Shown here in pieces: positions 34,727 to 41,887 of a stretch of 64,000 nt of DNA. Each line of letters opens with the position of its first letter. Within the stretch, counting starts at the first letter, position 1. Position numbers and translations under genes: made by a program. The notes under the pieces were generated by a model. The model did no database searches. It saw only the letters and a list, made by a program, of their open reading frames with translations, and had not been told where the DNA came from. Source of the DNA: Microbacterium festucae (GTDB lineage: Bacteria > Actinomycetota > Actinomycetes > Actinomycetales > Microbacteriaceae); contig NZ_JAOEFC010000001.1 of the NCBI RefSeq assembly GCF_025421715.1, positions 434,001 through 498,000 of the forward strand. The letters are read 5' to 3'.

Positions 34727-35826
34727 TCGGGCTGGAGATGGCGCACGTCGCGCTGACCACGGTCGGCACGATGATCATGATCGGCCTCGGCTTCCTCGCG
34801 CGGCCGAGCCGGGCCACGATGCTCTGGTCGTTCTCGTTCGTGCTGGCGATGGTCAGCGCCTACGGCCAGCTCGCCGGTCTCGCGACGGGGAACGAAGTGC
34901 TGCGGCTCGTCTCCGTCGGCGCCGTGCTCGGCTCCCCCGTGCTCATCTGGTCGGGGCTGCGTGCCTTCCGCGGCGCCCGGGCGCTGCCGTGGCTGGCGAT
35001 CGTGATCGGCGGCGGCGCCGCCTACACCCTGGTCATCGTCGACGACACCCCCGCCTACGCGTGGGCCTTCCGCCTCGTCTACGCCGCGTCGGCCGTGTTC
35101 GCGGGGCTGACGCTCCTCGAACTCGTGCGCCGCCCCGAGCGCGGCGTCGGCACCGCGTTCCCGCTCAGCCTCTTCTCTGCGGGTTTCGTCGGCGTCGCCG
35201 CGACGAGCGTGATCACCGGCCTGTTCGCGCCCGCCGCTGACTCGTCGGGCCCGTCGCTGCTGCGCGAGGTCAATCTGCTGGGCATGCTCGTCTACATCCT
35301 CTGCGCGCTGATCACCCTGCTCTTTCTGGCGCGGGGTGCCGCGGGCGGGCGCCTGGCGGCATCCGCGTCGACGTTCGAGACGGTCGCGACCGATCGGCTG
35401 GAGCGCGCGCAGGCCGCCGGCGAGCGCACGTGGACGGTGCTCGTGGTCGCCCTCGACGACAGCGCCGACCTCAAGCTGGCCGCCGGCGAGGCGGGCTTCA
35501 CCGCGATCACCGAGCGCTTCCACCTCGAGGTGCGCGAGGCGATGCCCACCGACGCCGACCTCGGGCGCCTGGACGCATCGACGATCGCGATCCTCCTCGC
35601 CCGCCCCGCAGCCGTGATCACCGAGCAGATCGGCGCGCTTCTGCACGGCATCTCGACCCCGGGCGGCGCCGGCACCGAGGCGATCCCGGTCTCGGCATCC
35701 GTCGGCTGGGCGGCCCCCGCCGAGCACGGCTACCGCCTCGCCGAGACCCTCGACGCCGCCCGCGCCGCCGCCGAGCACGCGGCCGCCTCCGGCGGCGACC
35801 GCTGGCAGCGCGCCGGCCTCACCTGA
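34723..35826 (+). CDS. Membrane protein with degenerate GGDEF domain, module 1
   Basis: A 367-residue protein: 7-8 hydrophobic helices (about 5-205), then a cytoplasmic domain of about 150 residues. The latter keeps the layout of a GGDEF domain: a start DRLERAQAAGERTWTVLVVAL, a signature position reading RLDASTIAILL (about 281) where diguanylate cyclases have RLGGDEFAILL, and a C-terminal VSASVGWA...AARAAAEHAAASGGDRW matching the S-x-G-x-A and A-D-x-A-x-Y-x-A-K-x-x-G-R-N segments. All catalytic and metal residues are lost, so it cannot make c-di-GMP and may bind nucleotide or protein. GTG start overlapping the kinase stop. Confidence 0.8.
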   Translation: MIGLEMAHVALTTVGTMIMIGLGFLARPSRATMLWSFSFVLAMVSAYGQLAGLATGNEVLRLVSVGAVLGSPVLIWSGLRAFRGARALPWLAIVIGGGAAYTLVIVDDTPAYAWAFRLVYAASAVFAGLTLLELVRRPERGVGTAFPLSLFSAGFVGVAATSVITGLFAPAADSSGPSLLREVNLLGMLVYILCALITLLFLARGAAGGRLAASASTFETVATDRLERAQAAGERTWTVLVVALDDSADLKLAAGEAGFTAITERFHLEVREAMPTDADLGRLDASTIAILLARPAAVITEQIGALLHGISTPGGAGTEAIPVSASVGWAAPAEHGYRLAETLDAARAAAEHAAASGGDRWQRAGLT

Positions 35827-35874
35827 CCCACGCCGCGCGGGGCGCCAGGGCGCGGGTCGGCGGGTGGGGGACCA

Positions 35875-35880
35875 TAGACT
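35875..35880 (+). promoter_or_regulatory. -10 box upstream of the lipoprotein gene
   Basis: TAGACT lies 33 bp before the ATG at 35914. This time there is a leader with a GGGGGAA ribosome site. Confidence 0.5.
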
Positions 35881-35913
35881 GGCGCGGACCAGCACACCAC
35901 GCAGGGGGAACAG

Positions 35914-36528
35914 ATGCCGACTCGACGACTCGCACGCGTCGCCGCGACGATCGCGGCGGGCACGCTCGCGATCGCTCTGACCGGATGCGGCGCACCGCCG
36001 TGGGCGGACGGCGGCAGCGGCGACGGCAGCACCCCCAAGCCCACGTCGACCTCGACGTCGGTTCCGACGCCGGTGCCCAACGACCTCTCGGCCGGTTCCA
36101 CGCAGCGCACGCTCGCCGCGGGTGCCGTCACGGCGACCGTGAACTACTGGTCCGATCTGACGATGGACAAGTGGACCGCGTCGGCCGTCAAGCCCGTGCA
36201 GCTGTCGATGGTGACCACCGTCACCCCCAACGACGGCCAGAAGGTCTTCCTGCAGAAGGCCACGATGGTCGCCGTGCCCGGCAACGCGGCGCAGTCGTTC
36301 GACGCCCTGGGCGCGCAGACCGACCAGGCCACCACCGCCCCCGGCTACCTCGTGCTCGACCCCTACAGCTACTCGCAGGTGTTCAGCGTGGGGCCGGTGC
36401 CCGACGAGGCGACGTTCGTGACGCTGCAGTTCACCTACGACTTCCTCATCCAGACGACGCCGACCTCGAACGAGTACGCGAAGCAGACCGCCACCGACAG
36501 CGTCACCGTCGCCATCGCGCAGGGCTGA
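35914..36528 (+). CDS. Putative lipoprotein
   Basis: A 204-residue protein. The N-terminus MPTRRLARVAATIAAGTLAI ends in LTGC (lipobox, Cys about 24), so the mature protein is lipid-anchored outside the cell. A Gly/Ser/Thr/Pro linker (about 30-55) is followed by a domain of about 145 residues with beta-like segments (TVNYWSDLTMDKW, FVTLQFTYDFLIQTTP). No known motif was recognised. It lies between the two signalling modules and starts an operon with the nucleotidyltransferase 4 bp downstream. A sensory or accessory role for the kinases is possible but unproven. Confidence 0.85.
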   Translation: MPTRRLARVAATIAAGTLAIALTGCGAPPWADGGSGDGSTPKPTSTSTSVPTPVPNDLSAGSTQRTLAAGAVTATVNYWSDLTMDKWTASAVKPVQLSMVTTVTPNDGQKVFLQKATMVAVPGNAAQSFDALGAQTDQATTAPGYLVLDPYSYSQVFSVGPVPDEATFVTLQFTYDFLIQTTPTSNEYAKQTATDSVTVAIAQG

Positions 36529-36532
36529 CGCC

Positions 36533-37453
36533 GTGCCGGCTGAGCCGATGCCGGCGACGACGCTGCTGCGCCTCGACGAAGCAAACGAGCTGCTGTCGGC
36601 GTGGGCGCAGCGCCGCGCCGACGCACGCGGCATCCGTCTTCTCATTCTGAAGGGCCGCCCCCTCGCCGACGACGGACTGCGCGCGCCGCGCGTCTCGGCC
36701 GACGTCGATGTGCTGGTCGAGCCCACCCGCTTCGACGAGTACTGCGATGCGGTGCTGGCCGCCGGCTGGGAGGAGTTTCCCGGCACCTTCGCGAGCGAGC
36801 ACTTCACTCTCCACTCCCGCTCGTTCCGCAAGGCGGGCTGGCCGAACTCGTTCGACGTGCACAGCGAGTACCCCGGTTTCCTCCGCAGCCCGGATGCCGT
36901 GTTCGACGCGCTCTGGGCCGCTCGCCGCACCCTCCGGTTCGCCCACCAGCCGTGCGCGGCGCCCAGCCGCGCCGGCGGCGTGCTGGTGCTCGCACTGCAC
37001 TCGCTGCGTGGCACCCACAAGCAGCAGCGCCACCGCCTCGAGCTCGAGCAGCTGCGCGCGGCGCGACTGAGCGACGACGAGCGCATCGCGGTCGCCGAAC
37101 TCGCCGATGCCACCGGCGCCGCCCCCGCGCTGGAGGAGTTCCTCGCCACGATGGGGGTGTCCGTGCGCGTCGACCATGACCTGCGACACTCACCGGCCTA
37201 CCGCGAGTGGCGACGCAAGGTCGCCGAGGCCGAGGGGGCGGCCGCCTCGTGGCTCAGCGTCTTCGCCCGCTCTCCGTGGCGCGAGAAGCCCGAGATCGCG
37301 CGTCGTGCGCTGTGGCCGACGCGCGCCGATTTCGCGATCGACCACCCCGAGGTGCCCGACCGCCCATGGCCGCAGATCCGCGCCCGCCTCCAGCGGATCG
37401 GCCGGGGCTTCCGGCGCCTGCCGGCAGCCGCCCGCGCGATGATCCGACGGTGA
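36533..37453 (+). CDS. Nucleotidyltransferase-fold protein (NTP_transf_5 type)
   Basis: A 306-residue protein. LILKGRPLADDGLRAPRVSADVDVLVEP matches the uncharacterised nucleotidyltransferase family PF14907: the K-G segment followed by a D-x-D pair (SADVDVLV, about 57-64). In other bacteria such proteins are encoded with HprK-like kinases and PqqD-like proteins in surface-polysaccharide loci. In this window a fused HprK-PqqD protein lies about 4.4 kb away (41869). The C-terminal 110 residues are basic with amphipathic helices. GTG start, 4 bp after the lipoprotein stop. Substrate unknown. Confidence 0.8.
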   Translation: MPAEPMPATTLLRLDEANELLSAWAQRRADARGIRLLILKGRPLADDGLRAPRVSADVDVLVEPTRFDEYCDAVLAAGWEEFPGTFASEHFTLHSRSFRKAGWPNSFDVHSEYPGFLRSPDAVFDALWAARRTLRFAHQPCAAPSRAGGVLVLALHSLRGTHKQQRHRLELEQLRAARLSDDERIAVAELADATGAAPALEEFLATMGVSVRVDHDLRHSPAYREWRRKVAEAEGAAASWLSVFARSPWREKPEIARRALWPTRADFAIDHPEVPDRPWPQIRARLQRIGRGFRRLPAAARAMIRR

Positions 37454-37526
37454 CGGGCGCGTCTGGCAGAATCGGTCACGACAGCACCGGCGTGCCCCCG
37501 CGCGCCGAAGATGGGGAGACTGGGGC

Positions 37527-38297
37527 ATGGGCCAGAACACCGCGGTGGTGATCGACGACGATCCCGACGTGCGGGCGCTTATCGTCAACATCCTCGCCAG
37601 CTCGGGGTTCGAGGTCTTCCCGACCGACAACGGGGTCGAGGGCGTCGAGGCCGTCTTCGCCCACGACCCGGTCATCACCACGCTCGATGTGAACATGCCC
37701 GGCATCGACGGCTACGAGACCGCCCGTCGCATCCGTGAGCGCAGCAGCACCTACATCGTCATCATCACCGCGCTCACCGACGAGGCCGACGCCGTGCTCG
37801 GCTTCAGCGTCGGCGCCGACGACGTGGTGTCCAAGCCGTTCCGCGCCCGCGAGTTGCGCGCGCGCCTGCTGGCCGCGCAGCGCCGGCAGGCCACCGGCAC
37901 CGGCGCCCCCACCGCGCTGCCGGTGACAGGCGCATCCGCAGCCGTGGCAGCCGCCGCACCCGCCCTGCAGCCCATCGGCTGGAACGGGCTGAAGCTCGTC
38001 CGCGGCGCGCACGAGGTCACCGTCGACGACGAGCCGGTCTCGCTCACGCGCACCGAGTTCGACCTGCTCGCGACGATCCTCGAGTCGGCGCCCGAGGTGC
38101 GCAGCAAGGCCGACCTCGTGCACTCGGTGCGCGACGACCCGCGCCTGCTGCCGGTGAGCGACGCCGACGAGCGCGCCATCGAGACCCACATGGCGAACCT
38201 GCGGCGCAAACTCGGCGAGTCGGCCGCGACCCCGAGGTTCATCGAGACGGTGCGCGGCGTCGGCTACCGCGCGATCACGAGTTCCGTCGAGAGCTGA
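37527..38297 (+). CDS. OmpR/PhoB-type response regulator, module 2
   Basis: A 256-residue regulator. Receiver: VVIDDDPDVRALI, TLDVNMPGIDGYETARRIRE (phospho-Asp about 54), VVSKPFRARELRAR. An Ala-rich linker is followed by the winged helix SLTRTEFDLLATILE and THMANLRRKL...IETVRGVGYRA. It shares whole blocks (ITTLDVNMPGIDG, LRRKL, IETVRGVGYR) with the module 1 regulator, so the two probably arose by duplication and may bind similar sites. It is followed 7 bp later by its kinase. Confidence 0.93.
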   Translation: MGQNTAVVIDDDPDVRALIVNILASSGFEVFPTDNGVEGVEAVFAHDPVITTLDVNMPGIDGYETARRIRERSSTYIVIITALTDEADAVLGFSVGADDVVSKPFRARELRARLLAAQRRQATGTGAPTALPVTGASAAVAAAAPALQPIGWNGLKLVRGAHEVTVDDEPVSLTRTEFDLLATILESAPEVRSKADLVHSVRDDPRLLPVSDADERAIETHMANLRRKLGESAATPRFIETVRGVGYRAITSSVES

Positions 38298-38304
38298 CGA
38301 CGAG

Positions 38305-39954
38305 GTGGCGTCGACCCCGATCCGTGCGCCACGCAGCGGCGCGTGGGGCGACGTGCGGTCGCGGTCGATCTGGCGCTGGCAGCTGATCTTCGCGGCGAGC
38401 ACCGTGGCGGCCGTGGTCATCTACACCCTGCTGTCGCCGCAGATGTTCGCCGACGCGCTCTTCGTCGCCGGGGTCATCGCGGTCGTCACCCTCACCGGCG
38501 TCTCACTGGTCATCCCGTGGCACCGGCTGCCGGCATCCGTGGTGCTGCTGCTGCCGATCGCGGATGCCGTCGCCGTCGGCCTCATGTCGCAGAGCGGGCA
38601 GTCGCGGGCGTCGCTGCTGTGGGTGTTCCCGATCGCGTGGGTGGCGACGTACTACCGGCTGCCGGCGCTGCTCGCGTTGATGACCGTGATCGCCGCCGTG
38701 CTGGCTGTCGACGTGGTGCGCGCCGACATGGCGCCCGACCAGGCGCAGCGCTCGCTCATCCTGCTGCTGTGCTTCGGCTTCATGGGCGTGACCGTCAACA
38801 TCGGCGCCCGCCGCGGCCGCGCCTATCGCGAACTGCTGCGTCGACAGCTCGATCAGATCGATCGCGTGCGGCACCGCTCCGAGCAGCAGACCCGTCGCAC
38901 CTCGCTGCTGGCCGACACCCTCGAGACCGGCATCGCGATGATCGACCGCGACGGCGTGCTGCTCGACGCCAACCTCGCCTTCCTGCGCCTGTACGGGGCG
39001 ACGGCGATCGGCGACTTCTCGCCCACCGGCGCTGTGGAATACACCGCCTTCCGCGGCGCGCCGGTGCCGCCGCCTCTCACCATCGCGTCCCGCGCCGCCG
39101 CCGGCGCCCACCTGCAGGATCACCGGGTGTGGCTGTACGACCCCGCCGGCACATGGCGTGCGCTCGACGTCTCGACGCGCCCGGTCGCCGCCGTCGAGCC
39201 CGGCGAGCGCCCCGGCAACCTCATCATCGTGCGCGACGTGACCACCGCCGTCGAAGCCGAGCGCGAGCGTCAGAACGTCGCCTCGGTCGTGTCGCACGAG
39301 CTGCGCAATCCCCTCACCGCCATCACGGGGCACGTCGAGCTGCTCATGGAACGCGACGACCTGCCGGCCGACGTGCATCGCCAGCTGGCCATCGTCGACA
39401 ACGCCGGCCAGCGCATGGAGCGGCTCATCACCTCGACCCTCGATCAGTTCCGCAGCGAACCGCCCACGCGCGAGCCGGTGGCACTGCGCGCGCTGGCCGA
39501 GGCATCCGCCACCGCCTTCGGCGCCGTCGCACGCGGCGCGCAGGTGCAGGTCACGACCGATCTCGTCGGCAGCTGCGAGGTGGATGCCGACGCCTTCGCC
39601 CTGCGACAGGCCATCGACAACATCGTGGGCAACGCGGTCAAATACACCGGGCGCGGCGGCACCGTGCGCCTGGAGCTGCGGGCCGACGGCGGAGTGGCGC
39701 GGCTGACGGTCAGCGACACCGGCATCGGCATGAGCGACGACGACGTCGCCCAGATGTTCGACCGCGGGTTCCGCTCGCCCACCGCCAAGGCCAGCGGCAT
39801 CCCGGGCACCGGCCTCGGCATGGCCCAGGTGCGCGAGGTCGTCGACGCGCACGGCGGCACCCTGCACGTCTCCAGCGCACTCGGCCGCGGTACGACCGTG
39901 CTCCTCGACCTGCCGCTGCACGTCACCGCACCCCCGCAGAACGGAACCCCGTGA
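38305..39954 (+). CDS. PAS sensor histidine kinase, module 2
   Basis: A 549-residue membrane kinase with the same architecture as that at 33014: membrane helices (about 20-155), a PAS-like region (LADTLETGIAMIDRDGVLLD, about 208-330), HisKA (VVSHELRNPLTAITGHVELL, phospho-His about 332), and HATPase_c (NIVGNAVKYTGRGG, DTGIGMSDDD, GTGLGMAQV). GTG start behind a GACGAGG site. It overlaps the pseudo-GGDEF gene by GTGA exactly as in module 1. The paralogous sensor region suggests a related signal. Confidence 0.93.
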   Translation: MASTPIRAPRSGAWGDVRSRSIWRWQLIFAASTVAAVVIYTLLSPQMFADALFVAGVIAVVTLTGVSLVIPWHRLPASVVLLLPIADAVAVGLMSQSGQSRASLLWVFPIAWVATYYRLPALLALMTVIAAVLAVDVVRADMAPDQAQRSLILLLCFGFMGVTVNIGARRGRAYRELLRRQLDQIDRVRHRSEQQTRRTSLLADTLETGIAMIDRDGVLLDANLAFLRLYGATAIGDFSPTGAVEYTAFRGAPVPPPLTIASRAAAGAHLQDHRVWLYDPAGTWRALDVSTRPVAAVEPGERPGNLIIVRDVTTAVEAERERQNVASVVSHELRNPLTAITGHVELLMERDDLPADVHRQLAIVDNAGQRMERLITSTLDQFRSEPPTREPVALRALAEASATAFGAVARGAQVQVTTDLVGSCEVDADAFALRQAIDNIVGNAVKYTGRGGTVRLELRADGGVARLTVSDTGIGMSDDDVAQMFDRGFRSPTAKASGIPGTGLGMAQVREVVDAHGGTLHVSSALGRGTTVLLDLPLHVTAPPQNGTP

Positions 39955-41078
39955 TCGCACCCGGCATCATGACCTCGCTCGTGGCCATCTCGACGCTGTG
40001 CACGGTCATCTACATCGGCCTCGGGTTCCTGCCGCGCCCCAGCCCCGCCGCGGCGGTGTGGTCGCTCGCGTTCACCGGCGTCATGGTGTCGGGCTATGCA
40101 TGGGTCGCCGCCGAGGCGACCGACTCGGCGGTCGGGCGGGCGTTCGCGTCGGGGGTCATGGTCGGCTTCCTCGGCATCGTCTGGCTCGGCCTGTGCGTCG
40201 ACCGCGGCCGCGGCATCCGCACCTGGTGGCCGGCGCTGGTGTGGCTGGTCGCGGCGCCGCTGTGGCTCTCGCTCACGGCGCACAGCGACGGCTATCTCAC
40301 GGTCGTGCGCGTCTCGTTCGCGGTGGGCGGGGTGTTCTGCGCGCTCATCCTCGTCGAGCTCATCCGGCGCGGGCCGCGGCTGCGCGACGAGGTGCTGCCC
40401 CTCGCGCTCATCTCGGCCGCCTACGTGCTGCTCACCGTCGTCGGGCTCTTCCAAGAGGTCGTGCGCCTCGTCACCGGCGGCACCTCCGCCCCCGCGCTCG
40501 ACGACGCGCGCGACCTCAATGTGCTGAGCTCCCAGCTGTTCGTCATCTGCGCCGCCTTCACCCTGCTGCTGCTGACGCGGCAGGCCGGCTCGCCGTCGGC
40601 GGCCGGCGCCGCGCTCTCGTTCCGCGCCGTCGCCCTCGACCGCCTCGCCCGTGCCGAGGCAGGCGGCGACCGGTGGTGGTCGGTGCTCGTGATCCGCCTG
40701 GACGACCCGGATGCTCTGCGTCTGGCATCCAGCACCAATGCCTTCGATCACGTCGCCGACCGCTTCCGCCGGGCCGTGCGCCTGTCGCTGCCCGCCGAGG
40801 CCGATCTCGAGGTGCGCGGCGACGCGGACTGCGTCGTTCTGCTCCCCCGGCCCGAGGGCGCCGTGCGCCAGGTGCTCACCGCACTGCTCGAAGACGTCGC
40901 CGCGATCGGCGGCGACTCGCCGATCGGCGTGCGGCCCTCGGCCAGCGTCGGCTGGGCGCAGGTCGACGTGGTCGGCTACGACCTCGACGCTCTCATCGAG
41001 GCGGCGGATGCCGCGTCGCTGCGCGCGCAGGGGCTCGGCGGCGATCGCTGGGACCGCGTCGTCGCACCCGTGGGCTGA
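39951..41078 (+). CDS. Membrane protein with degenerate GGDEF domain, module 2
   Basis: A 375-residue paralogue of the protein at 34723. It has 7-8 hydrophobic helices (about 5-210) and a GGDEF-like domain whose signature reads EVRGDADCVVLLPRP (about 285-299) instead of RLGGDEFxxLL, followed by PSASVGWAQ and DAASLRAQGLGGDRW. The conserved frame with loss of G-G-[DE]-E-F argues for a regulatory or binding role. GTG start overlaps the kinase stop (GTGA). Two helices, GLGFLPRPSPAAAVWSLAFT here and GLGFLARPSRATMLWSFSFV in module 1, are nearly superimposable. Confidence 0.8.
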   Translation: MIAPGIMTSLVAISTLCTVIYIGLGFLPRPSPAAAVWSLAFTGVMVSGYAWVAAEATDSAVGRAFASGVMVGFLGIVWLGLCVDRGRGIRTWWPALVWLVAAPLWLSLTAHSDGYLTVVRVSFAVGGVFCALILVELIRRGPRLRDEVLPLALISAAYVLLTVVGLFQEVVRLVTGGTSAPALDDARDLNVLSSQLFVICAAFTLLLLTRQAGSPSAAGAALSFRAVALDRLARAEAGGDRWWSVLVIRLDDPDALRLASSTNAFDHVADRFRRAVRLSLPAEADLEVRGDADCVVLLPRPEGAVRQVLTALLEDVAAIGGDSPIGVRPSASVGWAQVDVVGYDLDALIEAADAASLRAQGLGGDRWDRVVAPVG

Positions 41079-41135
41079 CGGCCTCCCGGCAGTCCCAGCG
41101 CCCGCACGCCCGCACTCCCCCCGGAAACCGCCTTC

Positions 41136-41182
41136 CTCAGGACTTGCTCAAGTCGGCTGAAGAGTCTCTCAAGATGCTGAAG
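41136..41182 (+). promoter_or_regulatory. Array of five phased CT[CG]A[AG]G half-sites
   Basis: CTCAGG (41136), CTCAAG (41147), CTGAAG (41157), CTCAAG (41168) and CTGAAG (41177) recur at 11, 10, 11 and 9 bp, about one helical turn. The sequence resembles the 11-bp array at 32954-32981. It lies between the module 2 stop and the promoter of the Tat protein. Confidence 0.45.
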
Positions 41183-41206
41183 TCCCCCAATTGGGGGACA
41201 TAACGT
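41182..41206 (+). promoter_or_regulatory. Perfect 18-bp palindrome next to a -10 box
   Basis: GTCCCCCAATTGGGGGAC (41182-41199) is a perfect palindrome 1 bp before a -10-like TAACGT (41201-41206). It would cover the promoter spacer, as the dyad at 1117-1131 does upstream of another Tat-signal protein. Confidence 0.55.
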
Positions 41207-41317
41207 CTGTATCGGAGCAGCGCACATGGGGCCCGGAACCCGAATCCGGTGGCGCTGCTCCCACGACTTTTGGAACGGGACAGGGGGCTCTCCCGAGGGA
41301 TATCTCTGGGGAGAGAC

Positions 41318-41887
41318 ATGCGGGATGCTTTGCCGCGCCTGAACGGCGCTTTCGACGGGTCTGACGACAAGCAGATCGACCGCCGCCACCTTCTGAAGAT
41401 GGGCGCCTGGGCCGCCCCCGTGATCGTGCTGGCCACCGCCGCGCCGGCCGCGGCCGCGCAATCGGGACCGCCGACCACCACCCCGTACACCCCGCCGCCG
41501 ACTGCCGTCGCTGTCGCCGGTGGCGGCACGGGAATGCTCCCGCGGTTCGTGGTCGGTGGCACCGGAGTCGTCGGCAAGCCGTATTGGGGCAGCTTCACCG
41601 ATCCCGCCAACCCGAAGCGCCTCGGGACGGAGATCAACATCAGTGGAATCTCGAACTCATCCACCGCGCGCACCGTCACCGTCTACTTCTACGTCCCGCA
41701 CTCCGACGCTCCGCTCAATCAGAGCAATCCGCGCCAGTGGGTGTGGTCGATGGGAGGCAGCAACTTCTCCTCGATGAGTTCCACTTACGAGTCGACGAGC
41801 GCGACAACGGGTGTGTGGCGCCTCGACTTCGTCATGCCCAGCTGGGGCACGACGAGCTACGCGCACCTCTACGTGCAGCTGCCGTAA
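41318..41887 (+). CDS. Tat-type exported protein, paralogous signal family
   Basis: A 189-residue protein. The Arg pair is at 22-23 (DRRHLLKMGAW), followed by AAPVIVLATAAPAAAA, with cleavage near residue 47. A Thr/Pro-rich stretch precedes a domain of about 110 residues with paired beta-like strands (TVTVYFYVPHSD, WRLDFVMPSWGTTSYAHLYV). The ATG at 41318 is chosen because it follows GGGGAGAG and because the promoter box lies about 110 bp upstream. A GTG at 41249 is in frame but less convincing. The regulatory region (phased repeats and palindrome) is unusually elaborate for a small surface protein. The end overlaps the convergent HprK gene by 19 bp. Confidence 0.8.
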   Translation: MRDALPRLNGAFDGSDDKQIDRRHLLKMGAWAAPVIVLATAAPAAAAQSGPPTTTPYTPPPTAVAVAGGGTGMLPRFVVGGTGVVGKPYWGSFTDPANPKRLGTEINISGISNSSTARTVTVYFYVPHSDAPLNQSNPRQWVWSMGGSNFSSMSSTYESTSATTGVWRLDFVMPSWGTTSYAHLYVQLP

